Program-made: the position numbers and the translations under genes
Shown here: piece by piece, positions 37,159 through 47,261 of the stretch
How the letters are laid out: each line of letters opens with the position of its first letter
Position numbering within the stretch: the stretch's first letter is position 1
NCBI RefSeq assembly: GCF_902148855.1
Contig: NC_043966.1
Coordinates: 30,064,647 to 30,128,646, forward strand
Source of the DNA: Sphaeramia orbicularis
Taxonomy: Eukaryota > Chordata > Actinopteri > Kurtiformes > Apogonidae
Length of the DNA stretch: 64,000 nt
Reading direction: 5' to 3'
The notes under the pieces: generated by a model
What the model saw: only the letters and a program-made list of their open reading frames with translations
What the model was told of the DNA's origin: nothing
The model's database searches: none

Positions 37159-38025
37159 ATGTCCAGCATCATGAAAGTGTTTCTGCTCTTCGCTGCTGTC
37201 ATGTTCTGCATCTCTGAGGCTAAATGTAAGTTTGTATTTTTTATTTAAAGTGTTATATGTGCAACAGGAAGTTCTGTTTTGTTGAGAGAGAGGTAATAAG
37301 AATACACGCGGTTTAACTGATCTGTTTTTTCTTGTTTTCCTATGCAGTCGATGACAAAGGGCAGAATTGTCTGTGTCGAAGCACAAGGGATAAACTCAGC
37401 ACCAGGAATAAAGTAAAAGACATCCAGATCTACCCTAAAACAGTCTTCTGTGACAACGTTGAGATTGTGTAAGTAATGTGTTGCATACATTGAGTCACAC
37501 TAATGTGGTGGTGGTTAAACTACAAGACTAGTTTTGGTTCTTGATTTTGCTTCATAAAAGTGTGGTCTTAGTAATAGATTGGATTCCACTGGACGAGCCA
37601 AAAGCATTAGATCCAGACCTCTAAATAAATGACTGCTAGACTCACAATACTCAGCACTCTCACCCTCACAATCAACATCAAACCTGCAACCCTAAACAAT
37701 TTGTTTCTGTTTTGCTATAACTTGGTGAAAGAAAAAGTACTATTATTCTTCAAGTGCCTCTTCCATTCTCTTCAACAGTGTCACCGACCAAAACGGCCTT
37801 CGCTTCTGCCTGAACCCCAACGTGGAAGTAGTGAAGAAACTCATAGCGCGCATCATGTGAGTAAAACAGTCCAAGTCTATCCAAGTATTCCACTCAGATT
37901 CTGGAAATGACAACTACAGTGACTAACATAACGCCTTCTGTTTTACTGTGTGTTGTTATTTTAGGTCTGCGAGGAGAAGTCGCACTACTGCAGCCACCCC
38001 TACCAGCAGCTCCTCGGCTCAGTAA
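37159..38025 (+). CDS. CXC chemokine, CXCL9/10/11-like, copy 3
   Basis: Exons 37159-37225, 37348-37468, 37779-37856 and 37965-38025 give 108 residues and an intact frame. The N-terminus is as in copy 1 (EAKFDD) while the N-loop is as in copy 2 (KLSTRNK). This mosaic suggests gene conversion or unequal crossing-over. Two changes are its own: Glu replaces Lys after the fourth cysteine (NPNVEVVKK), reducing charge at the start of the C-terminal helix, and Ser replaces Leu near the end (SSSSAQ). It shares SARRSR with copy 4, where copies 1 and 2 have SAKRSR. Confidence 0.92.
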
Positions 38026-39894
38026 GAAGAACAGATGACCTCTGACCTCTGACCTCTGACACATGCACCTTTGTTGAATGTAGACGTTAAATGAAAGCAA
38101 AAAAGTTGGGAATTACAACTCTGTGACTACTTTGTCTATTTATCTTCTATTTATACTGATGGGATCTTATAGAATGTATCGCCGCTATTTTATGTCCTTG
38201 TTTTGGTAAATATATTTAATATATTATACATTTTTCTGCAGTTTGCTTTTTTTTTATCCTGCTTAATAATAAAAGAAAAATCTACCAAATTAAGGAGTAA
38301 ATGTGTTTCTTACCTGATACAACTCTGTGTGAACAGTGCAACCTTGTGGTTCAAATTCATCAGTGCAAGAGAAAAAGATTATAGTTTTGTTTGTTTTGTT
38401 TTGTTTTTTACTTTTCTTTGACAAAACACAAATGAACAAAACATGTAGACACATATAGGAATAATACTACAGGAAACCCAGTCGTGGAAAAAAAAGACAA
38501 TTAACAACACATAATAACAGAAAAAACAATACATTCTTGTCTGAGTTTTTCATATTTCCCCAAACTTAGGACATAAGAGTTGTTAGAGAAATTATTCAGC
38601 CAGAACATGTGAGGATTTTGTGTATTGGAAATGTTTTGTCGGTACATATTTCACATAACAGACGTCTTTTGGGTTAACATTAACAAAAGTTCAGTTCAGT
38701 TTATTTCGAATATGCAACAAAATAAATAAGATAATCCTTCTTTAGGCCTTTAGAAATAAAACAGAATGCAAGAAAACATAAAAACTTATACATATGTATG
38801 AAAACAAAATATGACATCATTTGCATATTTGAAAAAGGAGTGAGAGGAAGTATAACTTATCTAATGCCATCCCTTATCCACACGATGGTTAAAGTAAGCA
38901 TTGAATTCAGGTGTTTTGTTAAGACAGTCCATAATATAAGTTCATATGGTCATAAATATCATTGCAATAATATAAATTGTTCTTAGAATTTATCCTGTTG
39001 ACATAGTCATCTGTGCTCACATGTTCCAGACATTGTTTTTACCTATTATACAAGATGTTGAATTTTTCATTCGGCATAATGAAGGAATAGACCTTTGTGA
39101 TCCACAGGTGAATATTTATTTAGAGAATTCACTTACAGTTGTGCCCCATGGGACCTTATTTCAGAGGAAAAAAATGCACTAGAATCAGTGGTGAGAGACA
39201 TAATAATGATAAATAAGTAATATCATGTGAGTCAATTTAAAAGATAATTTACAAGTCAAAAAAGTTGCAGTTTGCTGTAAAACTGTTGAAATATCAAGAG
39301 AATGTGAGACTGCATAAAAAGACTGTGAATATATGTAAGTATAGATATACTAGCGCATTGACCTGTGTGGATCCACAGGTTCTATGTAGTAGTTTGTATG
39401 TTGTTGTGTATTTATGCATGCTGTATTGCATTTGTCCAGCAGTCACCGCCAAAGCATTCTGGCATTAGCAACATGATTATAAGACTATTGTATTCCAGAA
39501 TTACTAATATCTCCCAAAATATTGGTCCTATGAACTTGCTGTTTTCACTAGACTGTTCCTTGACCAAAAACTTTTTGGCATGATAGACCCTTTTCACAAC
39601 TGACATTTTGACTTATTAAAGCAGAACACACAGAGGTGTAATTGGTGTGATTATAAATCAGTATATTCCATTTAAGTGTATGGGTTAAAAGCCTTGGACA
39701 GGTAGATACTGGTTCACTGAGTTCCAGAGGAAACTAAAAGTAAATGAATCATTGTTAATATAACCAGTAAATCAGATTCTTTACATTTGGGAACATGTAA
39801 AGAGCTCAGTGAGAAAAGCTTTAAATTGGACAGTGTGAGCCACTGAGTGAGCATGTCACCCACAAAGAGAGAACAAGGTTTTAACGCTCTAAGG

Positions 39895-40534
39895 CAGGGG
39901 TGTCAAACTCATTTTAGTTCAGGGGCCACATTAAGCCAAATTTGATCTGAAGTGGGCCGGACCAGTGAAATAATAACATAATAATATATAAATAATGTCA
40001 ACCCCAAACTTTCCTCTATGTTTTAGAGTGAAAAAGTAAAATTATGCAATGAAAATGTTTACATCTACCAACTATCCTTTAAAACAATGTGAATAACATG
40101 AACAAACTGAAATGTATTGAGAAAAATAAGTGCAACAATATTATGTCTTAGTTTATCATTTACACATGTAAACTAAAACATACAGTGGATCAACAAATAC
40201 ACAAAAAAATCTAATAACAGACAGAATATTGGTAAAATTATACTTCAGACATTTCAAAATGTGCATATTTGTTCAGGTTATTCATGTTTTCCTGAAATGA
40301 TGGTTTGTTTAGTGTAAATACAATAAAATGACATGAAAATGTTTACATTTACAAACAGAAAAATTTGGAGTTGTGAGTATTTATAGGTTATGATGATAGT
40401 ATTTTACTGATCTGACCCACTGCAGATTAAATTGGTCTGTGTAATTTTTGCATTTCACAAACTCATCCCAGGGGCCAGATTAAACCCTTTGGTGGGCCAG
40501 ATTTGGCCCCCGGGCCACATGTTTGACACCTGTG
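39895..40534 (-). mobile_element. hAT-type MITE, copy 4, inserted in chemokine unit 4
   Basis: Perfect 8-bp target duplication CTCTAAGG (39887-39894 and 40535-40542). Ends are CAGGGGTGTCAAAC and GTTTGACACCTGTG. The other three array units have an uninterrupted CTCTAAGG at this place, so the empty site is seen directly. It is in reverse orientation relative to copies 1-3, has no coding capacity, and lies about 190 bp upstream of the ISRE of copy 4. Confidence 0.93.
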
Positions 40535-40727
40535 CTCTAAGGACAGACTGTAATAGAAAATTTCTTGTACATTTTACGGTGAAATAACTGTGGGACTGTT
40601 CCTCTATTCTCATTCTGAATCTCAAACCTACTTAACCCATTCTGTCTTCAGTCTGGTCAGTGAATTCCTTTTTTTTAATTAGAGCAAAAACAGAATGAGA
40701 GAGTGATGTTTTTTTTTGTGGTTTCAG

Positions 40728-40816
40728 AGTTTCCCTTTCCACTGTAAAGAATTTCCCCTCGTCACAGGAGAGGATGAGGTATGCATCTAAGAAAATAGCA
40801 GAAATGGCTATAAAAG
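40728..40816 (+). promoter_or_regulatory. ISRE + NF-kB + TATA promoter of chemokine 4
   Basis: AGTTTCCCTTTCC at 40728-40740 differs from the other copies by one base, in the free NN positions of the ISRE consensus. GAATTTCCCC lies at 40749-40758 and TATAAAAG at 40809-40816. Spacing is preserved despite other changes nearby. Confidence 0.75.
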
Positions 40817-40963
40817 ACGACCCCTCACATCGTCTGAACACAGTGCATCTGCCAACAAGCTTGTATCTTTCAGCCAGTGTCTGCAGATACAACCATTTCA
40901 CCTGCCGTCTGTAAACGGAGACCAGATCCAGCACGACGTCATCTCGACTAAAGACAAGCCAGT

Positions 40964-41828
40964 ATGTCCAGCATCATGAAAGTGTTTCTGCTCTTCGCTG
41001 CTGTCATGTTCTGCATCTCTGAGGCTAAATGTAAGTTTGTATTTTTTTATTTAAAGTGTTATATGTGCAACAGGAAGTTCTGTTTTATTGAGAGAGAAGT
41101 AATAAGAACACACGCAGTTTAATTGATCTGTTTTTTCTTGTTTTCCTATGCAGTCGATGACAAAGGGCAGAATTGTCTGTGTCGAAGCACAAGGGATAAA
41201 CTTAGCTCTAAGATTCAAGTAAAAGACATCCAGATCTACCCTAAAACAGTCTTCTGTGACAACATTGAGATTGTGTAAGTAATGTGTTGCATATACTGAG
41301 TCACATTAATGAAGTGGTGGTTAAACTATAAGACTAGTTTTGGTTCTTAGTTTTGCTTCATAAAAGTGTGGCCTTAGTAATAGATTGGATTCCACTGGAC
41401 GAGCCAAAAGCATTGGATCTAAACCTCTAAATAAATGACTGCTAGACTCACAATACTCAGCACTCTCACAATCAACATCAAACCTGCAACCCTAAACAAT
41501 TTATGTTTTTGTTTCGCTATAACTTGGTGAGAAAAAAAGCATGATTTTCTTCAAGTGCCTCTTCCGTTCTTTTCAACAGTGTCACTGACCAAAACGGCCT
41601 TCGCTTCTGCCTGAACCCCAACGTGAGAGTAGTGCAGAAATTCATAGCGCGCATCATGTGAGTAAATCAATCCAAGTCTATCCAAGTATTCCACTCACAG
41701 ATTCTGGGAATGACAACAACAGTGACTAACATAATGCCTTCTGTTTTACTGTGTGTTGTTATTTTAGGTCTGCGAGGAGAAGTCGCACTACTGCAGCCAC
41801 CCCTACCAGCAGCTCCTTGGCTCTGTAA
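40964..41828 (+). CDS. CXC chemokine, CXCL9/10/11-like, copy 4
   Basis: Exons 40964-41030, 41154-41274, 41580-41657 and 41768-41828 give 108 residues; the frame is intact. It is the most divergent paralogue: the N-loop reads KLSSKIQVKD, the third-cysteine strand reads CDNIEIV, the helix reads NVRVVQKFIARI, and the last residue is Leu. All four cysteines remain. The retained frame, splice sites and promoter argue for a functional gene. The lost 3' flank means it must use a different poly-A site from the other copies. Confidence 0.92.
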
Positions 41829-42460
41829 GAACAGATGACCTCTGACCTCTGACACATGCCCCTTTGTTGAATGTAGACGTTAAATGAAAGCAAAAAAGCT
41901 GGCACTACTGCAGACCCCATCTGTATGATAAAACCTAACAGCTTATCTTACTAAATGAAATGAGTTACTACTACTTGGTCTGCTAAAGAAAGTTGGAGTC
42001 ACTCATTTCTAATAATGTAAAAAAAAAACTCAAAAAGTTAATGTCATAATAACTCTTTTGAAATGAGCATACTTAGTTTGGTGACAGTTAAAGTAATAGT
42101 GACTTGCTTCTAGTTAGTTTCAATGACTCTTTTACTTTAATTAACCTAGAAGACTTTAGCATGGGTTGCATCTTTTTTCTTTTGTGCTATTGCTGCTGCA
42201 GCTGCTATCCCTCAAATTCTATTCCAATAAATCAAATAATGTAATATTAAAAACAAACTAATCAGATATACACCTCTTTACAGTATTACCACTGAATTGT
42301 GAACTAATACCATATATAATTTTCATGATCTATTATTTCATTAAAAATAAAACTTTTTTTTTCACGTAACTACTTTTTCAAGACTCCTTTGTATTTCATA
42401 ATGCTGTTTCTGCAAAAACTTGTATGTCAGAGCACGGGAGGGTAGGTCCGTGATTCCGTG

Positions 42461-42464
<4 letters not shown>

Positions 42465-42510
<46 letters not shown>

Positions 42511-42512
42511 CG
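42465..42512. repeat. (TG)n microsatellite
   Basis: About 22 TG units ending in GCGTGCGTGG. Confidence 0.95.
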
Positions 42513-42699
42513 TGGGGGGCATAGCGTAATTGTCGAAGTGGAAGTAAAAGTGAAACTGACAGACTTTACTAGTCCTCTTACTTTCCAGGCAGCACGGACA
42601 CACAGGAGGAGCAAGTGAAACAATCTCTGCAGCAAAAACTTTAATGCATCAGTTACATATAAACTGATCCCACATGACATCACAGGTCACGTGATTTAT

Positions 42700-43440
42700 G
42701 TTTACGCAGCCATATTGGAAGGAAACCCACAAGCTAGAAAGAGCAGTGCTAGGCTTGTTAGACAGATAATTGTGCTTAATAATTGTAGTCATGGTTAACT
42801 TTTGTGCAGTAATAGCCTGCTCAAACACCGTGGGACATGGTGAGAAGTTTTTCTACAGGACCCCCTCTATTTTAACCAACCAGGGAGAAAAATATAAGTA
42901 ACTCAGTGCCCAGAGACAGAGTACTGAGTATGGTAGTAGACCTACAGTCACCTGTCAGCTGTGACATTAAACCATTAAAAGTGGTGAACAACAGGGATGC
43001 AATGGTATAGGTTATCCATGGTTTGGTACATATTGCAGTTCTTGGGTCTCGGTTCGGGCTGAGGCCCTTGTGCCTCGAGCCCGAACTGTGCACCGTGCCC
43101 CAGGGCTCAAACGGGGCTGGGTACGGGGTGCAGCTCCGACGTCTGTTGTTTTGACTCGTCTGAACACCTGCCTCTGTGTCCAGTGTTGTCACTCAACAGG
43201 ACAGCCGGCCTCTGCATCCAGGTTGGCCAGGCTGAACCATGAACCGTGAACCACAGCCAGTTCCTCAGCATAGCGTTGCCTTTCACCAGGATTCAGAGTT
43301 TGAAAATAGTCTGCCATATATAAACGATAAACTGTCACTAATAACCCGTTAAAAATATCTTATCACTGATAAAGCAGCTGCTGAACACACAGTCTGTCAC
43401 TCTGTTGCCTCCTCTCTTGCCTTCCAACATGGCGGCGTGT
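42700..43440 (+). mobile_element. Possible THAP-bearing DNA transposon relic
   Basis: ACGCAGCCATATTGGAAGG at about 42700 and the inverted CCTTCCAACATGGCGGCGT near 43420-43440 match at 16 of 19 positions. A THAP-like frame starts just inside the left end. P-element and Kolobok transposases carry THAP domains, so an internally deleted relic of that kind is plausible. Target duplications were not found, so the boundaries are tentative. Confidence 0.35.
42791..42901 (+). pseudogene. THAP domain fragment (36 codons)
   Basis: The short frame begins MVNFCAVIACSN and continues with GEKFFYRTPSILTNQGEKYK before a stop. This matches the start of a THAP zinc-binding DNA-binding domain: Cys-x4-Cys spacing, then FYRxP and TNQGEK. 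After the stop the same frame reads LSAQRQ, which resembles the next THAP segment, so the stop looks like decay. It may derive from a transposase or a THAP host gene. Confidence 0.6.
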
Positions 43441-44172
43441 CTGTTTACTTCTAGTTGATGACGTAGGTGGCATCGGTCTATTGGCAGATGTTGATTAATC
43501 GGTGACACACTGTTGACGCCTGTAAGTTCAAAATGGTGAAATGGGATAGGGATGCTGGTCTAGTGTGTTGCATTGTGGGTACTGGACATTCTACTCATTG
43601 TGTTCAGTTTTATGGTAGGGGTTCAAGGGGGGTTTGTGTTAATGTTTATTTAGGTTAATGTGTCTGTTTTACAACGTCTATTGGCCTTTTAAGTTTTTTT
43701 TTTTTTGAAGTGACACTGTGAGCCAAACCTGTAGGCAGAACAATGCCTTTCCTGTTTGTTGCTATAAAAGCATTAATAATTTTAGGAAGATAAATAATAC
43801 CAGCGTTTCACATTGACTATGATATCTGTCATGAGAATAACCCAGAGTGTATGTTCACCTATGTAGTTGGAAGTACTTGTCAGCTGAACTCTCTCTTTTA
43901 CAACTATCTCAGGAAACAAGAACAATGTGAATCTAATCTTGCATCCTCCACTCTTAGAAAGGATTCATGTGGCTAGTAAGTTAAGCTAAAATCAAGAGCT
44001 TTTTCTGCTTAAAAAAATTAAGTTTGTTACATGTACGCATTGTAATCAGTTGAAAAGTTATTTTATTAAGTTGGTCTGAATGAAAAATAAGAAAAACAGT
44101 CTTAACTTAGTAACACATCGATTTCAAACAGACATTTTTGCCTTAACATTGAAGTATATTAAGTAAGTGTGT

Positions 44173-44173
44173 G

Positions 44174-44255
<82 letters not shown>
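44173..44255. repeat. (TA)n microsatellite
   Basis: About 40 TA units with one TG interruption. Confidence 0.95.
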
Positions 44256-44259
<4 letters not shown>

Positions 44260-44664
44260 TGGCGTGACAAAATTCCGAAGATGCTCTAGTTACCTTCCAA
44301 CTCTGTTTGTAAACATATGGTTTGTTTATGGTGGATGGCACTTTGAAATTATTCACCGTAATGCAAGAGATTCAGGTGAGTAATCACAGAAAGACTTATA
44401 GATTTGTGATACTTTGGCAATGACTGAGGTTTTACAGATTTGATGAAAAATTGGTCACGAAAGTCTCCCGCACCTTAAGCTCTGATATAGTCAAAAGTAT
44501 TACCTGTTTTCTTTATTTATTGTTTGCTTTGTTATACTTAATGTTGTCTTACTGACCTCTGTTGGAACCTCAGAAATTCATTCTAGCGACACTAATTTTC
44601 ATTTTATTGACAGAATGTCAATAACACCTCTTAAATCCTAAATGTAGCAATGAAGAGTTCTGAG

Positions 44665-44753
44665 CTACTACTACTACTACTACTACTACTAAAAAAAAAT
44701 AATAATAATAATAATAATAATAAGAATAATAATAATAATAATAATAATAATAA
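44665..44753. repeat. (CTA)n then (AAT)n microsatellite
   Basis: A CTA run, an A run, then about 20 AAT units with one AAG. Confidence 0.9.
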
Positions 44754-45389
44754 CTTTCATTTTGGTGGATACACTCATCATTACATTGTAAGACAAGATG
44801 CAGTACTGTGTCAGTTAACCATATGTGACATCATTCAGCCTTAGGTTACTGTATATCACATTTCAGGTGAAGTGTCCACTGTTAAGTATCACTGTGCTCA
44901 CATGTAACAGATATGAAAGGACACCAATGATGCAGGCAGCACTTTAGATTACAAGGTCATTAACCCAAAATCGCCATGTTGTTTATTTACAGCTCTCACA
45001 GGGGTGGCCAAATTTAGCTGAATCTCATAGGCTGGAACCCCCTACACCCATTTCCTTATTCCCCAAGGGCAGTCTTTTATCTCTGTCTCTCATAGTTTGT
45101 TTTTTTTTTTTTTTTTTTTTTTTTTTCTGTCTCGCACAAAAAGGATGATACTGCACTTTTTGACATTTTGAGTAAGTGCACATATTAAACACTGCACAGT
45201 CTAATGGGTTGGTTTATCCCAAAATGAGCATGTGACACCAAACACATGCATAACCAAAAACAAACAAAAAACAGGTTCCTAAGTATTGATTAAAGTTCCT
45301 AAGTGTGTTTTCTCCTACTGCTGCATGGCTCTGGTCCATGTGCTGCTCTGACTACATTGCAGTACATTCATTCCTGAACCAGCTGCTGG

Positions 45390-45611
45390 GTTTGAAGTGA
45401 CAGATGATCACTTCCGCCGGTCCAGCCGCCGGAGCCGTGCGTCCACTGCTGCACTGAGATCGGCTCTGTTTACACTGTGCATGTCCAAAAGTCATGGATC
45501 AGCAAACATACTGTATTTGTTCGCACTGTCTGTCAAACGGACGCCGCTGGGACGAAAAAAATCACTGCATTTGAATAATTCCAGCAAGAGGAAATATATT
45601 GACAAGCACAG
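45390..45611 (+). other. kiaa1191: Probable 5' noncoding exon and promoter of kiaa1191
   Basis: A local CpG-rich patch (CCGCCGGTCCAGCCGCCGG) stands out from AT-rich surroundings and is followed by a strong donor, CACAG|GTAAGT, at 45611/45612. The next + strand exon begins near 47170 and contains the kiaa1191 start codon. The 5' edge is estimated. Confidence 0.5.
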
Positions 45612-46224
45612 GTAAGTGAGAAACACAGTCTAGTAGAGCACGTACGACTAATCCTTAATGTGTTTGACTGAATTTCTTAGAATCCAACACCCGAACACGC
45701 AGATATTAGACGCACTGGTGCACTATAATCATTAAAAACGCAGATTATGTAGATTAAGTAGATTATGTTCCGTTACCGATTTATCTCAGTTTGTTATGTT
45801 AGTTCTCATTTTCTTTTTGGCGTTCTCCAATCCGCCCATGGCGTGACTTCGGTTCCTGTTTTTGCAAGTCACTCCATCTGGCATCCTGCAGCGCCGACAC
45901 GGATGTAAGCAGTAACAGAGACATGTCTGGAATAGCTGTGGCGTCCACTAAATAATAACATCATCACAATAACTGAACAGTGTCTGAATTCTGTTTTTGT
46001 TTTTTTGTTTTTTTGCACATTTGTGTCAGTTTATTAATAGTTGTTTAATATTTATTGTAATCAAAGCAGGTGGATTTCCAAAGAAAGTGAGCTTTAGACA
46101 GAGGTAATAAAGCACTATCTTGAGCCACTATAATAATATAATATGATAAGGGCACTGATAATACATTAGACACAGGTTCACCCCAGGACTGGCTGGAAGA
46201 TGGTGCTTTTGTAAGTGCTTCTTT

Positions 46225-46751
46225 TTAATCCATAAAAACCCAAACATCCACCATCTACCAAAATCATTCACTGATATAAACTGTTTAATCCCTGTTGATC
46301 CACTAATCCATGTAAATAATTGGTGTAAAATCTTTTCATGGTCATCAGATATGACCCATTTGGATATTCAGAGGTTCCAGAGTGAACGTGGAAACACCAT
46401 CATCTTCTGAAACATTGATTCACCGGTAAAACCCATAAAGTTTGACAAATAACAGTGGATGGAGACACTTGATTTATGTTCAGTTAATGATAGAGTTGCT
46501 GAAAAAGTCACTTTTTCTTCAGTTTTCTCAATTTTTAATATAATAATCCTCAACTTTACTCTGAGCTTTTATGAACATCTACATTATTAGTAAATGAAAT
46601 GTAGGAAAATACCTGATTTTCGCTGAAAAAACACAAAATACAGAAAATAATATTACAATAAATAGTGATAATCCACTTAAGGATGGTTAAATATAGAGAA
46701 AAAATCATTTGGGAACTGCCACACATGTCACAGTGGATCCTTATGGGTTAA
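46225..46751 (+). mobile_element. piggyBac-like MITE, complete copy A
   Basis: Bounded by TTAA at 46225-46228 and 46748-46751. Inverted ends are TTAATCCATAAAAACCC and GGATCCTTATGGGTTAA. No coding frame. It lies in a kiaa1191 5' intron. The TTAA target and CC-starting ends fit the piggyBac superfamily. Confidence 0.65.
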
Positions 46752-47261
46752 CAAAGGTGCACGTAATACAGAAGTCACATGTAATTCAACAGATCTCCTT
46801 ACTCAATAAAGCTTAATTTCTACATAAAACCTGCTTAAATCCACATTTCATTGATTATTTTTACTGAAGAGAGAGGCTGGTATGGGTTTGACTGTGACAT
46901 AAAGCAATATTAATGACACTGCTTGAAACCAGACTCTGTGCTTCTATTTGAGGCAGGTCAGAAACAGAACACTGTGTGCATTACATAAGTGTATTCTCCT
47001 ACTTAACCCCACTTTAATAGGCTGCTTTTTCTCCTGTTTGTGATCACAGGGCTAACATCAGTGTAGTGTTTACTCTATACACTTCGCTTTTGCAGGAACA
47101 GGTTTGTCATTTCTGTCAGACTAATAACCCAGTAACACTGTTTGTTTTTTTTCTTATGATGAAGTCTTCAGGTGTTGAACCAAAGCCAAGTAGACTGGGC
47201 CTCCATATATTCACACTTCAAATCCTTCTGGTGTGGTGAAATCCTCTGACCTGTAGTCAAA

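Larger units (their letters stand above)
35854..39040 (+). repeat. Chemokine array unit 3
   Basis: 3187-bp direct repeat, starting with the same block as unit 2. Its 3' flank has a deletion relative to units 1 and 2 around 38655, where TTTCACATAACAGACG replaces a longer AT-rich run. Confidence 0.9.
39041..41901 (+). repeat. Chemokine array unit 4, 3' truncated
   Basis: Last unit of the array. Similarity to the other units ends about 41901, just after AAAAAAGCTGG and about 70 bp past the stop codon, so the usual 3' flank is absent. It carries a 640-bp hAT MITE upstream of its promoter. Confidence 0.88.
41902..45389. other. Intergenic DNA between the chemokine array and kiaa1191
   Basis: Contains a THAP-domain relic, a stretch at 42988-43200 resembling hAT ends (GGTTTGGTACATATTGCAG, GGTCTCGGTTCGGGC), microsatellites and poly-T at 45101-45126. 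No intact gene is seen. Confidence 0.5.

Noticed and set aside
45397-45615. 72-codon frame in the CpG-rich first exon of kiaa1191
   Set aside because: It runs through a splice donor, and its first part is Arg/Ser rich because of CG content. The real start codon matching the family is in the next exon at 47262.
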